Positions 1 through 7,316 of a stretch of 19,360 bases of DNA are shown here, in pieces; position 1 is the stretch's first letter; every line of letters starts with the position of its first letter. This DNA is from an uncultured Lachnospiraceae bacterium (GTDB lineage Bacteria; Bacillota; Clostridia; Lachnospirales; Lachnospiraceae). The notes beneath the pieces are model-generated. The model worked only from the letters and a program-made list of their open reading frames with translations, made no database searches and had not been told where the DNA came from. The stretch lies in NCBI GenBank assembly GCA_910589635.1, contig CAJUTD010000058.1:1-19360 (forward strand), written 5' to 3'. Both the position numbers and the translations under genes were made by a program.

Positions 1-4
1 TTCT

Positions 5-40
5 AAAAAATCCGCTACACTTTTCCTAAAGTATAGCGGA
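5..40 (-). terminator. Rho-independent terminator of the pyr operon
   Basis: On the minus strand a 13-bp stem (one G-T wobble) with a four-base loop lies at 11-40 and is followed by six T residues at 5-10. It starts 55 bases past the pyrD stop codon and should end the pyrC-pyrF-pyrK-pyrD transcript. The stem is nearly symmetric and is flanked by a T-rich stretch on the other side, so it may also stop plus-strand transcription entering from outside the window. Confidence 0.9.
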
Positions 41-95
41 TTCTTTCATATCATGTCAATCAATTCCTCAATTTCATCACTGCTGACAGAGAGCT

Positions 96-998
96 TTATC
101 TCACAGCCCCTACCAGTTGGTTGATATCTTCCACATTATATTCTTCCATATACTCACAGATTCCCTGCACAATTTCCATCGTCACCTGTGGATTGCGGAA
201 GTTGGCTGTGCCAACAGATACCGCGCTGGCGCCTGCCAGAATCATCTCAATGGCATCCTCCGCCGTCATAATACCGCCCATGCCAATAATGGGAATCTTC
301 ACTGCCTGCGCCGCCTGATAAACCATGCGCACGGCCACCGGATGAATCGCCGGGCCGGACAACCCGCCGGTCTTATTGGCAAGTGCAAACTTCCGTTTGT
401 GAATATCTATCTTCATGCCAGTGATTGTGTTGATTAGAGACAGCGCGTCGGCGCCTCCTGCCTCAGCCGCCTTAGCCATCTCGGCAATATCCGTCACATT
501 TGGGCTCAGCTTCATGATAATAGGCTGTTTCGCATGCTTTTTCACTTCCTTAGTGATTGCTTCCACCGACTTCGCGCTCTGCCCAAAGGCGATACCGCCT
601 TCCTCCACATTGGGACAGGAAATATTGATTTCCAACATGTCCACAGGCTGAGAAGCCAAACGCCGTACTACTTCACAGTAATCTTCTGTTGTCCTGCCGC
701 AGACATTTACAATAATCCGCGTGTCAAATTTGGCTAAATATGGGATGTCCCGCTCCACAAACAGATCAATGCCGGGATTCTGTAACCCAACTGCATTGAG
801 CATCCCGCCATAAGTCTCCGCCACCCGCGGTGTGGGATTTCCCACCCACGGCTCATTGGCAACGCCTTTCGTGACAACAGCTCCCAACTTGTTCAAGTCT
901 ACGAATTCTGAGAATTCCTTGCCGGAACCGAACGTCCCCGACGCCGTCATAACAGGGTTCTTGAGTTTTACCCCCGCTAAATTTACCTCTGTAATCAT
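96..998 (-). CDS. pyrD: Dihydroorotate dehydrogenase B, catalytic subunit PyrD
   Basis: This 300-residue protein is the FMN-binding catalytic subunit of class 1B dihydroorotate dehydrogenase, which oxidises dihydroorotate to orotate in UMP synthesis in the cytosol. The sequence shows the N-terminal ASGTFGSG segment (about 19-26), the active-site loop NISCPN with the catalytic-base Cys128 typical of class 1 enzymes, KLSPNVTD (about 162-169), and the C-terminal phosphate-binding glycine motif IIGMGGI followed by SVGTA. Length is normal for the family. The start codon shares one base with the pyrK stop codon (TGATG), which implies translational coupling with its electron-transfer partner. It is the last gene of the pyr operon. 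The adjacent pyrK supports the NAD-dependent 1B type rather than the fumarate-dependent 1A type. Confidence 0.98.
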   Translation of the reverse strand: MITEVNLAGVKLKNPVMTASGTFGSGKEFSEFVDLNKLGAVVTKGVANEPWVGNPTPRVAETYGGMLNAVGLQNPGIDLFVERDIPYLAKFDTRIIVNVCGRTTEDYCEVVRRLASQPVDMLEINISCPNVEEGGIAFGQSAKSVEAITKEVKKHAKQPIIMKLSPNVTDIAEMAKAAEAGGADALSLINTITGMKIDIHKRKFALANKTGGLSGPAIHPVAVRMVYQAAQAVKIPIIGMGGIMTAEDAIEMILAGASAVSVGTANFRNPQVTMEIVQGICEYMEEYNVEDINQLVGAVR

Positions 999-1765
999 CA
1001 GAATTCCACCTCCTCTGCACGAAACACCGGTCCCTCCTTACAGATTCGCTTGTTGTTTACATTCGTATGCGCATCTTTTTCCTTGGAGTTGCAGACGCAG
1101 CCCAGACATGCACCAATTCCACAAGCCATACGCTCTTCCAAGGAAATCCAACACTCGATGTTCCTCTCCTGCGCATAAGCCTTGACCGCACGAAGCATGG
1201 GCATGGGCCCGCAGGCATAAATGATCTCTGCCTCTAAGCCGTTCTCGCGGATAGCATCCATAACATTCCCCTCGGTACCGTAACTTCCGTCCTCTGTCGC
1301 CACATAAGGGTTGCACAGCCGCTTAAATTCCTCCTGCAAAAACAAGGAATCCTGGTAGCCTAAGATGAGCTGTTTTTCACATTTTAATTCTTTGGCAAGC
1401 TGTAACAACGGCGGTATGCCGATTCCGCCTCCGATAAGAAAGGCTTTTTTGCCTTTCAGCGGAAATCCATTTCCCAATGGTCCTACGATATCTACACTCC
1501 CTCCGGTACGCATCTTGGAAAACTCTTCCGTCCCCTTGCCCTGTACACGGTAAACAATGCGCAATGCCTGATCTGCCCTGTCAATTTCACAGATACTGAT
1601 AGGTCTCGGCAAAAGCCTGCTTCCCTCATGACAATAGATAGAAATGAACTGTCCCGGCTTCGCATTGCCGGCAATCTTGTCCGTCTTCAACCACATACTG
1701 TAGATTCCGTAGGAAATTTCTTCCTGACGGATTATTACTGCCTGTTCCTTAAATTTTTCCGCCAT
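998..1765 (-). CDS. pyrK: Dihydroorotate dehydrogenase B, electron transfer subunit PyrK
   Basis: This 255-residue iron-sulfur flavoprotein passes electrons from PyrD-bound FMN through FAD and a [2Fe-2S] cluster to NAD+. The FAD-binding motif RPISIC is at residues 54-59 and the NAD-binding glycine stretch GGGIGIPP at about 112-119. A C-terminal cysteine cluster supplies the iron-sulfur ligands: Cys215, Cys220, Cys223 and the distal Cys242, with an additional Cys225. The ATG at 1765 is preceded by AGGAG at good spacing. The gene overlaps pyrD by one base, as expected for subunits of one heterotetramer. The 81-base gap to pyrF holds only a small weak hairpin (about 1809-1825). Confidence 0.97.
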   Translation of the reverse strand: MAEKFKEQAVIIRQEEISYGIYSMWLKTDKIAGNAKPGQFISIYCHEGSRLLPRPISICEIDRADQALRIVYRVQGKGTEEFSKMRTGGSVDIVGPLGNGFPLKGKKAFLIGGGIGIPPLLQLAKELKCEKQLILGYQDSLFLQEEFKRLCNPYVATEDGSYGTEGNVMDAIRENGLEAEIIYACGPMPMLRAVKAYAQERNIECWISLEERMACGIGACLGCVCNSKEKDAHTNVNNKRICKEGPVFRAEEVEF

Positions 1766-1846
1766 ACTCTTCTCCTGATTTTCTTACTTATCCATCCTTC
1801 ACACAACGAATACTACATGTGTATTCTCTGCTTAACTATCTAATAT

Positions 1847-2782
1847 CTAATTGCGGTTCGCTAACGCGCTCTCAATATCTTTCTGCATCGCCTCCACAGC
1901 CGCCCTGGACGCCTCTGCAAAATGCTCTTCGCCGAATTTCGCGTACTCTTCCTGCTTATACGCGGCAATAATCCCTCTCGAAGAATTTACAATGGCCCCC
2001 AGGCCGTCTTCATTAAAGAAATGGGCCAAATCTGCACCTTTGCCGCCCTGCGCACCGTAACCCGGCACCAGAATAAAGCTCTTGGGCATAATCTTACGCA
2101 GAACTTTGCCCATTTCCGGGTAAGTCGCGCCCACAACGGCGCCAATATAACTATAACGCTCACCCATACAGTCTGCGCCCCATTCCGCCACTTTCTCGCC
2201 TACCAGCTCGTATAACGGCCTGCCGTCAATCAGCCTGTCCTGAAATTCACCGCTGGAAGGATTGGAAGTCTTCACTAATATAAACAAGCCTTTCTTTTCT
2301 TCCCTGCATACGTCCACAAAGGGCTTCACACCATCCGTTCCCAGATAGGGATTAACGGTCACAAAATCCTCGCTAAAAGGCATATACGTTTTACTGCCCA
2401 CCTTGACAGTCCCTATATGGCCTGCCGCATAAGCCGCAGAAGTAGAACCGATATCCCCGCGCTTGATATCCCCGATAACAACTAACCCCTTTTCATGGCA
2501 GTAGTCCACCGTCTTTTTAAATGCTTGCAGGCCGGGAATTCCGAACTGCTCATACATTGCAATCTGCGGCTTCACCGCCGGAATCAAATCAAAGGTATTG
2601 TCAACAATCTCTTTGTTAAATTGCCAGATTGCCTCCGCGGCGCCCTCGAGCGTCTCGCCATATTCTGCAAATGCCTTTTGTTGAATATGCCCTGGAATGT
2701 AACTCATCATAGGATCTAATCCTACGACAATCGGCGCATGGGTTTTCTCTATCTTCTCTATCAGTTTGTCAATCATATTCAT
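1847..2782 (-). CDS. pyrF: Orotidine 5'-phosphate decarboxylase PyrF (long, type 2)
   Basis: This enzyme converts OMP to UMP, the last step of de novo pyrimidine synthesis. At 311 residues it belongs to the longer type 2 subfamily rather than the roughly 230-residue type 1. The catalytic signature DIKRGDIGSTS gives Asp105, Lys107 and Asp110. The substrate-phosphate loop VPGYGAQGG and the NSSRGII segment lie near the C terminus. The ATG at 2782 overlaps the pyrC stop codon (ATGA). A second in-frame ATG at 2776 is better spaced (8 bases) from the GAGAGG ribosome binding site, so the true start could be two codons later. It is the second gene of the pyr operon and is translationally coupled to pyrC. 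Confidence 0.97.
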   Translation of the reverse strand: MNMIDKLIEKIEKTHAPIVVGLDPMMSYIPGHIQQKAFAEYGETLEGAAEAIWQFNKEIVDNTFDLIPAVKPQIAMYEQFGIPGLQAFKKTVDYCHEKGLVVIGDIKRGDIGSTSAAYAAGHIGTVKVGSKTYMPFSEDFVTVNPYLGTDGVKPFVDVCREEKKGLFILVKTSNPSSGEFQDRLIDGRPLYELVGEKVAEWGADCMGERYSYIGAVVGATYPEMGKVLRKIMPKSFILVPGYGAQGGKGADLAHFFNEDGLGAIVNSSRGIIAAYKQEEYAKFGEEHFAEASRAAVEAMQKDIESALANRN

Positions 2783-4056
2783 GTCCTCTCATAAATCACT
2801 CTGCCGTCTACAATCGTCGCCATCACCATTCCTTTTACCTTCTTTCCGGCAAAAGGCGTATTCCGCCCTTTGGAGCAGAACTTTTCCGGCTCAATCACAT
2901 ACTGCTTCTTGGGGTTAAATACTACAAGATCCGCCGTCTTTCCCTCTTCCACAACGCCCTTGTCCAGGCCTAAGATTTTAGCCGGGTTATAACTCATTTT
3001 CTCCGCCATCTGTACAATTGTGAGATAACCTTTATCGACCAGCTCTGTCATTGTCAATGCTGCCGCCGTCTCCAAACCTACGATACCAAAGGGAGCTTTC
3101 TTGATACCCACGCCTTTCTCAATCGGCGTATGCGGCGCATGGTCTGTGGCAATTACGTCAATAACGTCTGCTTTCAAGCCCTCCCGCAGCGCTTCCAAAT
3201 CTTCCTTCGTTCTCAACGGAGGATTCATTTTATAATTGGCGTCATCGCCCGGTATATCACTGCTGGTGAGGATAAAATGGTGCGGGCAGACTTCCGCAGT
3301 TACACGGATGCCTTTCTTCTTCGCCATCTCTACCATCCATACGCTGTCTTTGGTAGAACAGTGGCACAAATGCAGCGCAGCGCCCGTGTCTTTGGCAAGC
3401 ATGATATCGCGCGCCACAATCACATCCTCCACGGCATTGGCAATCCCTGCAAATTTCATCTTGCGCATCGTTTCATCTGCATTTACCACGCCGTTTTTCA
3501 CCATATTGGCATCCTCACAGTGCGCAAGCATGGGAATATCGTATTTGACCGCAAGTGTCATTGCTTCCCTGTAGAGCTGGGCGTTCATTACCGTCTTTCC
3601 GTCCTCGCTGAGCGCAGGGATTCCCGCCTCTACCATCGCCTCAATGTCAGACAGTTCTTCCCCTCTCTGCCCTTTCGTAACAGCGCCTGTCTGTAAAATG
3701 TTGACAAGGCGCATGTCCCTCGCCTTGTTATGGACATAATTTACCACATCAGCATTGTCCACGACCGGTTTCGTATTTGGCATGGCAACAATTGTGGTAA
3801 ATCCACCGTGTGCCGCAGCCTTTGCGCCAGTTTCCACAGTCTCCTTGTGCTCCTGCCCCGGGTCGCGCAGATGCACATGCATGTCAATAAATCCCGGCAT
3901 CACATAACAGCCTGACGCGTCTATTACCCGATCCGCTTTTACTTTCTGCTTGGGCGCAATCTTCTTGATAATTCCGTCCTCCACAAGCACGTCTGCCGCT
4001 GTCTGCGTCTTATCTGCCGGATTAATTACCGTTCCGTTCTGAATAAGTAGTAACAT
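2779..4056 (-). CDS. pyrC: Dihydroorotase PyrC (class I)
   Basis: This 425-residue zinc amidohydrolase cyclises N-carbamoyl-aspartate to dihydroorotate. The metal-binding motif DMHVHLRDPG places His60 and His62. Asp152 in SEDGKTV sits where related bacterial dihydroorotases use an Asp to bridge the two metals, in place of a carboxylated Lys. Further ligands are His179 (LAHCED) and His232 (LCHCST), and Asp305 in ATDHAPH is the catalytic aspartate. The ATG at 4056 follows GAAAGGA with 8-base spacing. It is the first gene of the pyr operon, whose leader of roughly 240 bases carries two copies of the palindromic repeat. No aspartate carbamoyltransferase, carbamoyl-phosphate synthase or pyrR gene is in the window. 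Confidence 0.98.
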   Translation of the reverse strand: MLLLIQNGTVINPADKTQTAADVLVEDGIIKKIAPKQKVKADRVIDASGCYVMPGFIDMHVHLRDPGQEHKETVETGAKAAAHGGFTTIVAMPNTKPVVDNADVVNYVHNKARDMRLVNILQTGAVTKGQRGEELSDIEAMVEAGIPALSEDGKTVMNAQLYREAMTLAVKYDIPMLAHCEDANMVKNGVVNADETMRKMKFAGIANAVEDVIVARDIMLAKDTGAALHLCHCSTKDSVWMVEMAKKKGIRVTAEVCPHHFILTSSDIPGDDANYKMNPPLRTKEDLEALREGLKADVIDVIATDHAPHTPIEKGVGIKKAPFGIVGLETAAALTMTELVDKGYLTIVQMAEKMSYNPAKILGLDKGVVEEGKTADLVVFNPKKQYVIEPEKFCSKGRNTPFAGKKVKGMVMATIVDGRVIYERT

Positions 4057-4083
4057 GATAAAAATCCTTTCTTTGTCGATTTA

Positions 4084-4252
4084 GGAGGAAGGCAAATGCG
4101 AAGCATTTTTATTAATGCCTTCCGACGAATTGGCAGGTGACGCTCTGCGTCGCGTGCCGTTACTTTGTTTGGGAGGAAGGCAAATGCGAAGCATTTCTAT
4201 TAATGCCTTCCGACGTACTGGCAGGTGACGCTCTGCGTCGCGTGCCAGTACC
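4084..4252 (+). repeat. Palindromic repeat array 1 (two units, 88-bp spacing)
   Basis: There are two tandem units starting at 4084 and 4172. Each has hairpin A, with outer stem GGAAGGCA/TGCCTTCC around an inner AATGC-GAA-GCATT stem-loop. Hairpin B follows, with an inner GACGC-TCT-GCGTC stem-loop inside an outer TGGCA stem. In unit 2 the outer stem of hairpin B extends to TACTGGCA/TGCCAGTA; in unit 1 it is partly broken. The units differ at a few positions. The array is inverted relative to arrays 2 and 3, and lies antisense to the transcription of pyrC, in whose leader it sits. There is no T tract, so it is not an ordinary terminator. Confidence 0.92.
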
Positions 4253-4301
4253 TTACCCTGCCCTGGAATCAGGGCAAAAACACACTTTTCTATATACTTC
4301 C

Positions 4302-4330
4302 ATTTTATCACAGAAAAAAAGGAGGGGCAA
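4302..4330 (-). promoter_or_regulatory. Possible sigma-A promoter for pyrCFKD
   Basis: On the minus strand TTGCCC (4325-4330) is separated by 17 bases from TAAAAT (4302-4307), matching the consensus at 4 of 6 and 5 of 6 positions. It overlaps the upstream terminator, and I found nothing better ahead of pyrC. The resulting leader would be about 240 bases long and would include both repeat units. The call is by pattern only. Confidence 0.4.
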
Positions 4331-4339
4331 CCTCCTTTT
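4314..4339 (-). terminator. Rho-independent terminator after the DUF1653 gene
   Basis: A 9-bp stem AAAAGGAGG/CCTCCTTTT with a five-base loop lies at 4317-4339, and its T run on the minus strand extends to 4314. It ends the ktrB-ktrA-DUF1653 transcript and separates it from the pyr operon. Confidence 0.88.
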
Positions 4340-4416
4340 CCGTATTTGCGCTCGCTTCTGTTTTTCTCAAATCATATAACGGCAGTTGAGGAAACCTCCC
4401 ATTCGCAGCATAAAAG

Positions 4417-4977
4417 TCACTTTAACCTGTTACGCTCATACCTCTGTCTCGTGCGCAAACATGCTTTGAGCTCTTCATACCGTATATCCAACGGACCTTC
4501 TTCAATAACAACATCTAGTACTACCGCCATATTATTTATCATTCGGTCTGTAACTTCTCCACGCATATCGAGAAGGATATCATACCTCTCCTCACTCGTA
4601 TCCGCGTCAAAAAACGCCATCATTTTTTGTTCTGTGCTCAGTTCCTTCCTGGGCGGTTTTGTTGCAGCTACCTCCTGTTCTGCAGGCTTACTCTCAGACG
4701 GTTCCGATTTCTGCTCCCAAGGCAATTCCTGTTCTTCTTTCTTGAATTCCACCCACTGGAAACAGTATTTCTGCTGTGCCTGCGGGTATTTCTGCTTATC
4801 TACTGAACTGACAAATATGAACCAGGGAAGTACATACGTCTGAAATGTGCCATACAACGCCTGGTAAACCACCATCTTCTCTCCCGTCTCTGCGTGCTGT
4901 GCAATGGCGATTATCTGATATAATTTATTCTTAAAATGCAAGTATTTCTCTCCCGGTCTGGGATCTGACTGTGGCAT
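4417..4977 (-). CDS. DUF1653 domain protein with extended C terminus
   Basis: This is a 186-residue cytosolic protein of unknown function. Residues about 6-60 match the DUF1653 pattern: PGEKYLHFKN, then an AIAQHAETGEKMVVYQALYG-like core with the ETGE and YQALYG landmarks, then an aromatic segment ending in PWFIFV. Typical DUF1653 proteins are only about 70 residues. Here a Glu/Lys/Pro-rich linker (about 85-115) leads into a helical-looking, charged region (about 115-186) that I do not recognise. The ATG at 4977 follows AGAGGA closely. It lies 91 bases downstream of ktrA and just before a terminator, so it probably ends the ktr transcript. There is no signal peptide or membrane segment. Confidence 0.85.
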   Translation of the reverse strand: MPQSDPRPGEKYLHFKNKLYQIIAIAQHAETGEKMVVYQALYGTFQTYVLPWFIFVSSVDKQKYPQAQQKYCFQWVEFKKEEQELPWEQKSEPSESKPAEQEVAATKPPRKELSTEQKMMAFFDADTSEERYDILLDMRGEVTDRMINNMAVVLDVVIEEGPLDIRYEELKACLRTRQRYERNRLK

Positions 4978-5068
4978 ATATTTTCCTCTTTTCTTCCAGG
5001 CATCTACCCGGATTTTCCCGATGCTTTACAAATCATTTGACAAGTCTGTTATAAATGCTCTTCTTACT

Positions 5069-5716
5069 TTACAACCTCTTAACCAATTTATTAATATCTA
5101 CTTTTTCACCGATTATCATCAGGTGCTCATCCGATTTAAACACATAATCTGCGTTCGGTAAAAGCATACTTTTCCCATCCCGCTTGATTCCCAGGATGTT
5201 TGCATTATACTTGGCCCTGAAATCCGTCTCCTTGATAGACTTACCAACCCATTCCTCTAAGGGTTGAATCTCATAGATGGAATAATCACCCACCTCCATA
5301 TAATCGTACACATGATTGGCGCTGACCTTCACGGCTATACGCTTAGCAATATCTCTGTCAGGGTAGACTACTTCATCTGCGCCGTTTCGGAGCAGAAATT
5401 TGGCCTGGATATCCCTGGTTGCCTTACTGATGACATAAGGCGCCCCCAACTCTTTTAACTGGCTGGTAATTTCCAGGCTACTCTGGAAATTGGTGCCGAT
5501 ACACACAAAACAGATGTCAAAATTCCTGACGCCAAAGCTGCGCAGCACTTCTTCCCTCGTACAGTCGGCAATCTTTGCGCTGGTGACAATTGAAAGGATA
5601 TCCTCAAGATTTTCCTCCCGCTCATCCACCGCCATAACATCATTTCCATTCTTCACCAAATCCATACATAAATGCTTGCCAAATCTTCCAATTCCAATAA
5701 CTAATATCGACTTCAT
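5069..5716 (-). CDS. ktrA: Ktr potassium uptake regulatory subunit KtrA (TrkA family)
   Basis: This 215-residue peripheral cytosolic protein forms the RCK/KTN gating ring of a KtrAB potassium transporter. The N-terminal Rossmann fold shows GIGRFG (residues 8-13) and the acidic Asp31 at the end of strand 2, as expected for nucleotide binding. The C-terminal RCK_C/TrkA_C domain (about 135-215) includes KYNANILGIKRDGK and ends in DEHLMIIGEK. In characterised homologues the N domain binds ATP/ADP and the C domain may bind c-di-AMP; neither can be proved here. The ATG at 5716 follows AGGAGAG. It is separated from ktrB by a repeat array of about 180 bases instead of the usual tight spacing. Confidence 0.95.
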   Translation of the reverse strand: MKSILVIGIGRFGKHLCMDLVKNGNDVMAVDEREENLEDILSIVTSAKIADCTREEVLRSFGVRNFDICFVCIGTNFQSSLEITSQLKELGAPYVISKATRDIQAKFLLRNGADEVVYPDRDIAKRIAVKVSANHVYDYMEVGDYSIYEIQPLEEWVGKSIKETDFRAKYNANILGIKRDGKSMLLPNADYVFKSDEHLMIIGEKVDINKLVKRL

Positions 5717-5733
5717 ATCTTCTCTCCTATCAC

Positions 5734-5914
5734 ATTTGCCTTGCTACTCTAAGGTAGTGGCACGCGACGCTCTGCGTCTCCTGCCAATTCGCCGCAAGGC
5801 ATTCCATAAATGCTTCGCATTTGCCTTGCTACTCTAAGGTAGTGGCACGCGACGCTCTGCGTCTCCTGCCAATTCGCCGCAAGGCATTCCATAAATGCTT
5901 CGCATTTGCCTTGC
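5734..5914 (-). repeat. Palindromic repeat array 2 (two identical 85-bp units plus 11 bp)
   Basis: Bases 5734-5818 and 5819-5903 are identical, and the first 11 bases of a third unit follow (5904-5914). Read on the minus strand, each unit gives hairpin A (outer stem GCAAGGCA/TGCCTTGC, inner AAATGC-GAA-GCATTT) and then hairpin B (inner GACGC-AGA-GCGTC within TGGCA/TGCCA). The array fills the ktrB-ktrA gap. It begins just after the ktrB stop codon and ends just before the ktrA ribosome binding site, in the same orientation as the genes. The G-C to C-G change in the second pair of stem A, relative to arrays 1 and 3, keeps pairing. Confidence 0.95.
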
Positions 5915-5918
5915 GGCT

Positions 5919-7250
5919 CTAACCAATCGTAATGCGTTCAATCGGCAGCTTTACTGAAGCATTCTGCCGTTTCTCTGTAAAGGATAACGCGAAAGACATA
6001 CTGCCAATTCTTCCGCAATACATGAGGAAGATCAGTATATATTTTGAGGCGACCGTAACGTCCCGCGTTATTCCCGTAGAAATTCCCACCGTGCCGATAG
6101 CGGAAAATACTTCCATCAAAATATCCGATAGCGGGATTGCTTTCTCAATGCCTGACATCGCCAGTGTGCATCCCACAGCAAGCAAAAGATTGATGGAAAA
6201 TACCGTGGCCGCCTTCTTGATGCAGTCCTCGTCCATCCTCCTGCCAAAAATGTTCAGCCCGCTCTGATTGCGCAGCGTCGACCAGGCATATAGAATAATT
6301 ACCACCATGGTCGTCGTCTTGATGCCGCCGGCCGTAGAACCGGGACTTCCGCCAATAAACATCAACACGACAGTCAACATCCTGCCGGCCTCCGAATATG
6401 CGCCTGTATCTATGGTATTAAACCCGGCTGTCCGGGGCGTCACCGCACCGAAAACAGACGCCAGAACCTGCCCTTTGGCATCAAATCCACAGAGGTTCCG
6501 ATACTCAAAAAAGTAGAAGCAAATGCTTCCCGCAATAATCAAAAAAAGAGACATTGCCAACACAATCTTCGTGTGCAGCATATATTTTTTAATATTCCAT
6601 TTATGATTGGAAATATCATCCCAGACAATAAAGCCAATGCCGCCAATAATAATCAAAGCCATAATCACAACATTTACAAGCACATCATCATAATATAAGG
6701 TCAGGGAACTGTACGGCTCAAACCTCCCCATTAAATCAAAACCTGCGTTACAGAATGCAGATATCGAATGAAAAATACCATACCAGATACCCTCCGCAAT
6801 ACCAAATTGGGGAATAAAGCGAACCATCAAAAGCGCCGCGCCAACACCCTCAAAGATCAACGCATACCGGACAATCTTAAGCACCAAGCGCACAGTACCG
6901 CCAATTTGCAGTGTGTTCATGCTCTCTTGAATGAGATTGCGCTCCTTTAAGCCTATCCGCCGCTTGAGAAAAATAGAAAAACAAACACCGATAGTAATAA
7001 ACCCAAGACCGCCAATCTGAATTAACACAAGAATCACTGCTTGTCCAAAAAAGCTCCAATTAGCATAGGTGTCCACCACCACCAAACCGGTCACGCAAGT
7101 ACTGCTGGTTGCCGTAAAAAATGCGTTGAGAAACCCGCTGCACTCACCACTCTTGGAAGCTATGGGAAGCATTAGAAGTACGGTTCCCACTGCAATAATC
7201 AATAAAAATCCCAGGGCAATGGTCTGCACCCTGCTCAATCTCTGTTTCAT
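5919..7250 (-). CDS. ktrB: Ktr potassium transporter membrane subunit KtrB (TrkH family)
   Basis: This 443-residue integral membrane protein conducts potassium. The four pore-loop filter segments of the TrkH/KtrB superfamily are visible in order: TCVTGL, FCNAGF, RTAGFN and GTVGIST, each with its selectivity glycine. The conserved GGSPGSTAGGIKTTT follows the third repeat, and the protein ends in ERITIG, a usual KtrB C terminus. Multiple hydrophobic helices span the whole length. The ATG at 7250 is preceded by AAGGAG with 5-base spacing, and that ribosome binding site can pair with the arm of the terminator just upstream. It is the first gene of the ktrB-ktrA-DUF1653 group; the ktrB-before-ktrA order and the repeat between them are notable. 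Confidence 0.97.
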   Translation of the reverse strand: MKQRLSRVQTIALGFLLIIAVGTVLLMLPIASKSGECSGFLNAFFTATSSTCVTGLVVVDTYANWSFFGQAVILVLIQIGGLGFITIGVCFSIFLKRRIGLKERNLIQESMNTLQIGGTVRLVLKIVRYALIFEGVGAALLMVRFIPQFGIAEGIWYGIFHSISAFCNAGFDLMGRFEPYSSLTLYYDDVLVNVVIMALIIIGGIGFIVWDDISNHKWNIKKYMLHTKIVLAMSLFLIIAGSICFYFFEYRNLCGFDAKGQVLASVFGAVTPRTAGFNTIDTGAYSEAGRMLTVVLMFIGGSPGSTAGGIKTTTMVVIILYAWSTLRNQSGLNIFGRRMDEDCIKKAATVFSINLLLAVGCTLAMSGIEKAIPLSDILMEVFSAIGTVGISTGITRDVTVASKYILIFLMYCGRIGSMSFALSFTEKRQNASVKLPIERITIG

Positions 7251-7255
7251 GATAT

Positions 7256-7271
7256 CTCCTTAAAAAAGGAG
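7256..7271 (-). promoter_or_regulatory. Possible Shine-Dalgarno-masking hairpin ahead of ktrB
   Basis: On the minus strand CTCCTT (7271-7266), four T residues and AAGGAG (7261-7256) form a perfect 6-bp hairpin. The right half is the ktrB ribosome binding site, and the left half is also the 3' arm of the terminator stem at 7266-7304. Forming the terminator stem would free the ribosome binding site, and the two structures exclude each other. Any regulatory role is inference. Confidence 0.45.
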
Positions 7272-7304
7272 CATTTCGCGACGATACGCCACAAAACACT
7301 CCTT
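7262..7304 (-). terminator. Terminator hairpin of the chemosensory operon
   Basis: An 18-bp stem (7266-7283 with 7287-7304, including several G-T wobbles) has a three-base loop and is followed on the minus strand by a run of T residues (7267-7262). It starts 12 bases past the mcp stop codon. It should end the cheR-to-mcp transcript, unless readthrough feeds ktrB, whose ribosome binding site lies immediately after it. Confidence 0.85.
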
Positions 7305-7316
7305 CGTGCTTAATGC

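Larger units (their letters stand above)
4057..4416. other. Intergenic region between the DUF1653 gene and pyrC
   Basis: These 360 bases hold no credible gene. In minus-strand order they contain the terminator of the DUF1653 gene, a possible promoter overlapping it, a short hairpin (GCCCTG/CAGGGC, 4260-4275), two tandem copies of the palindromic repeat, and the pyrC ribosome binding site. The small hairpin at 4260-4275 is preceded, not followed, by a T run on the transcribed strand, so it is not an intrinsic terminator of the pyr leader. I see no recognisable PyrR binding element. Confidence 0.7.

Noticed and set aside
3130..3696. Long plus-strand open frame opposite pyrC
   Set aside because: It is a shadow of the strongly supported dihydroorotase gene, with no ribosome binding site or recognisable protein features.
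4260..4275. Hairpin GCCCTG/CAGGGC in the pyrC leader as an attenuator
   Set aside because: On the transcribed strand the T run precedes the stem instead of following it, and no alternative antiterminator pairing was evident.
4081..4379. Small open frames on both strands across repeat array 1
   Set aside because: They are translations of the palindromic repeat, with no convincing ribosome binding site. The stems and compensatory changes explain the sequence better.
5734..5914. CRISPR array
   Set aside because: Units are directly adjacent and identical with no unique spacers, the period is 85 bp, and no cas gene is present.
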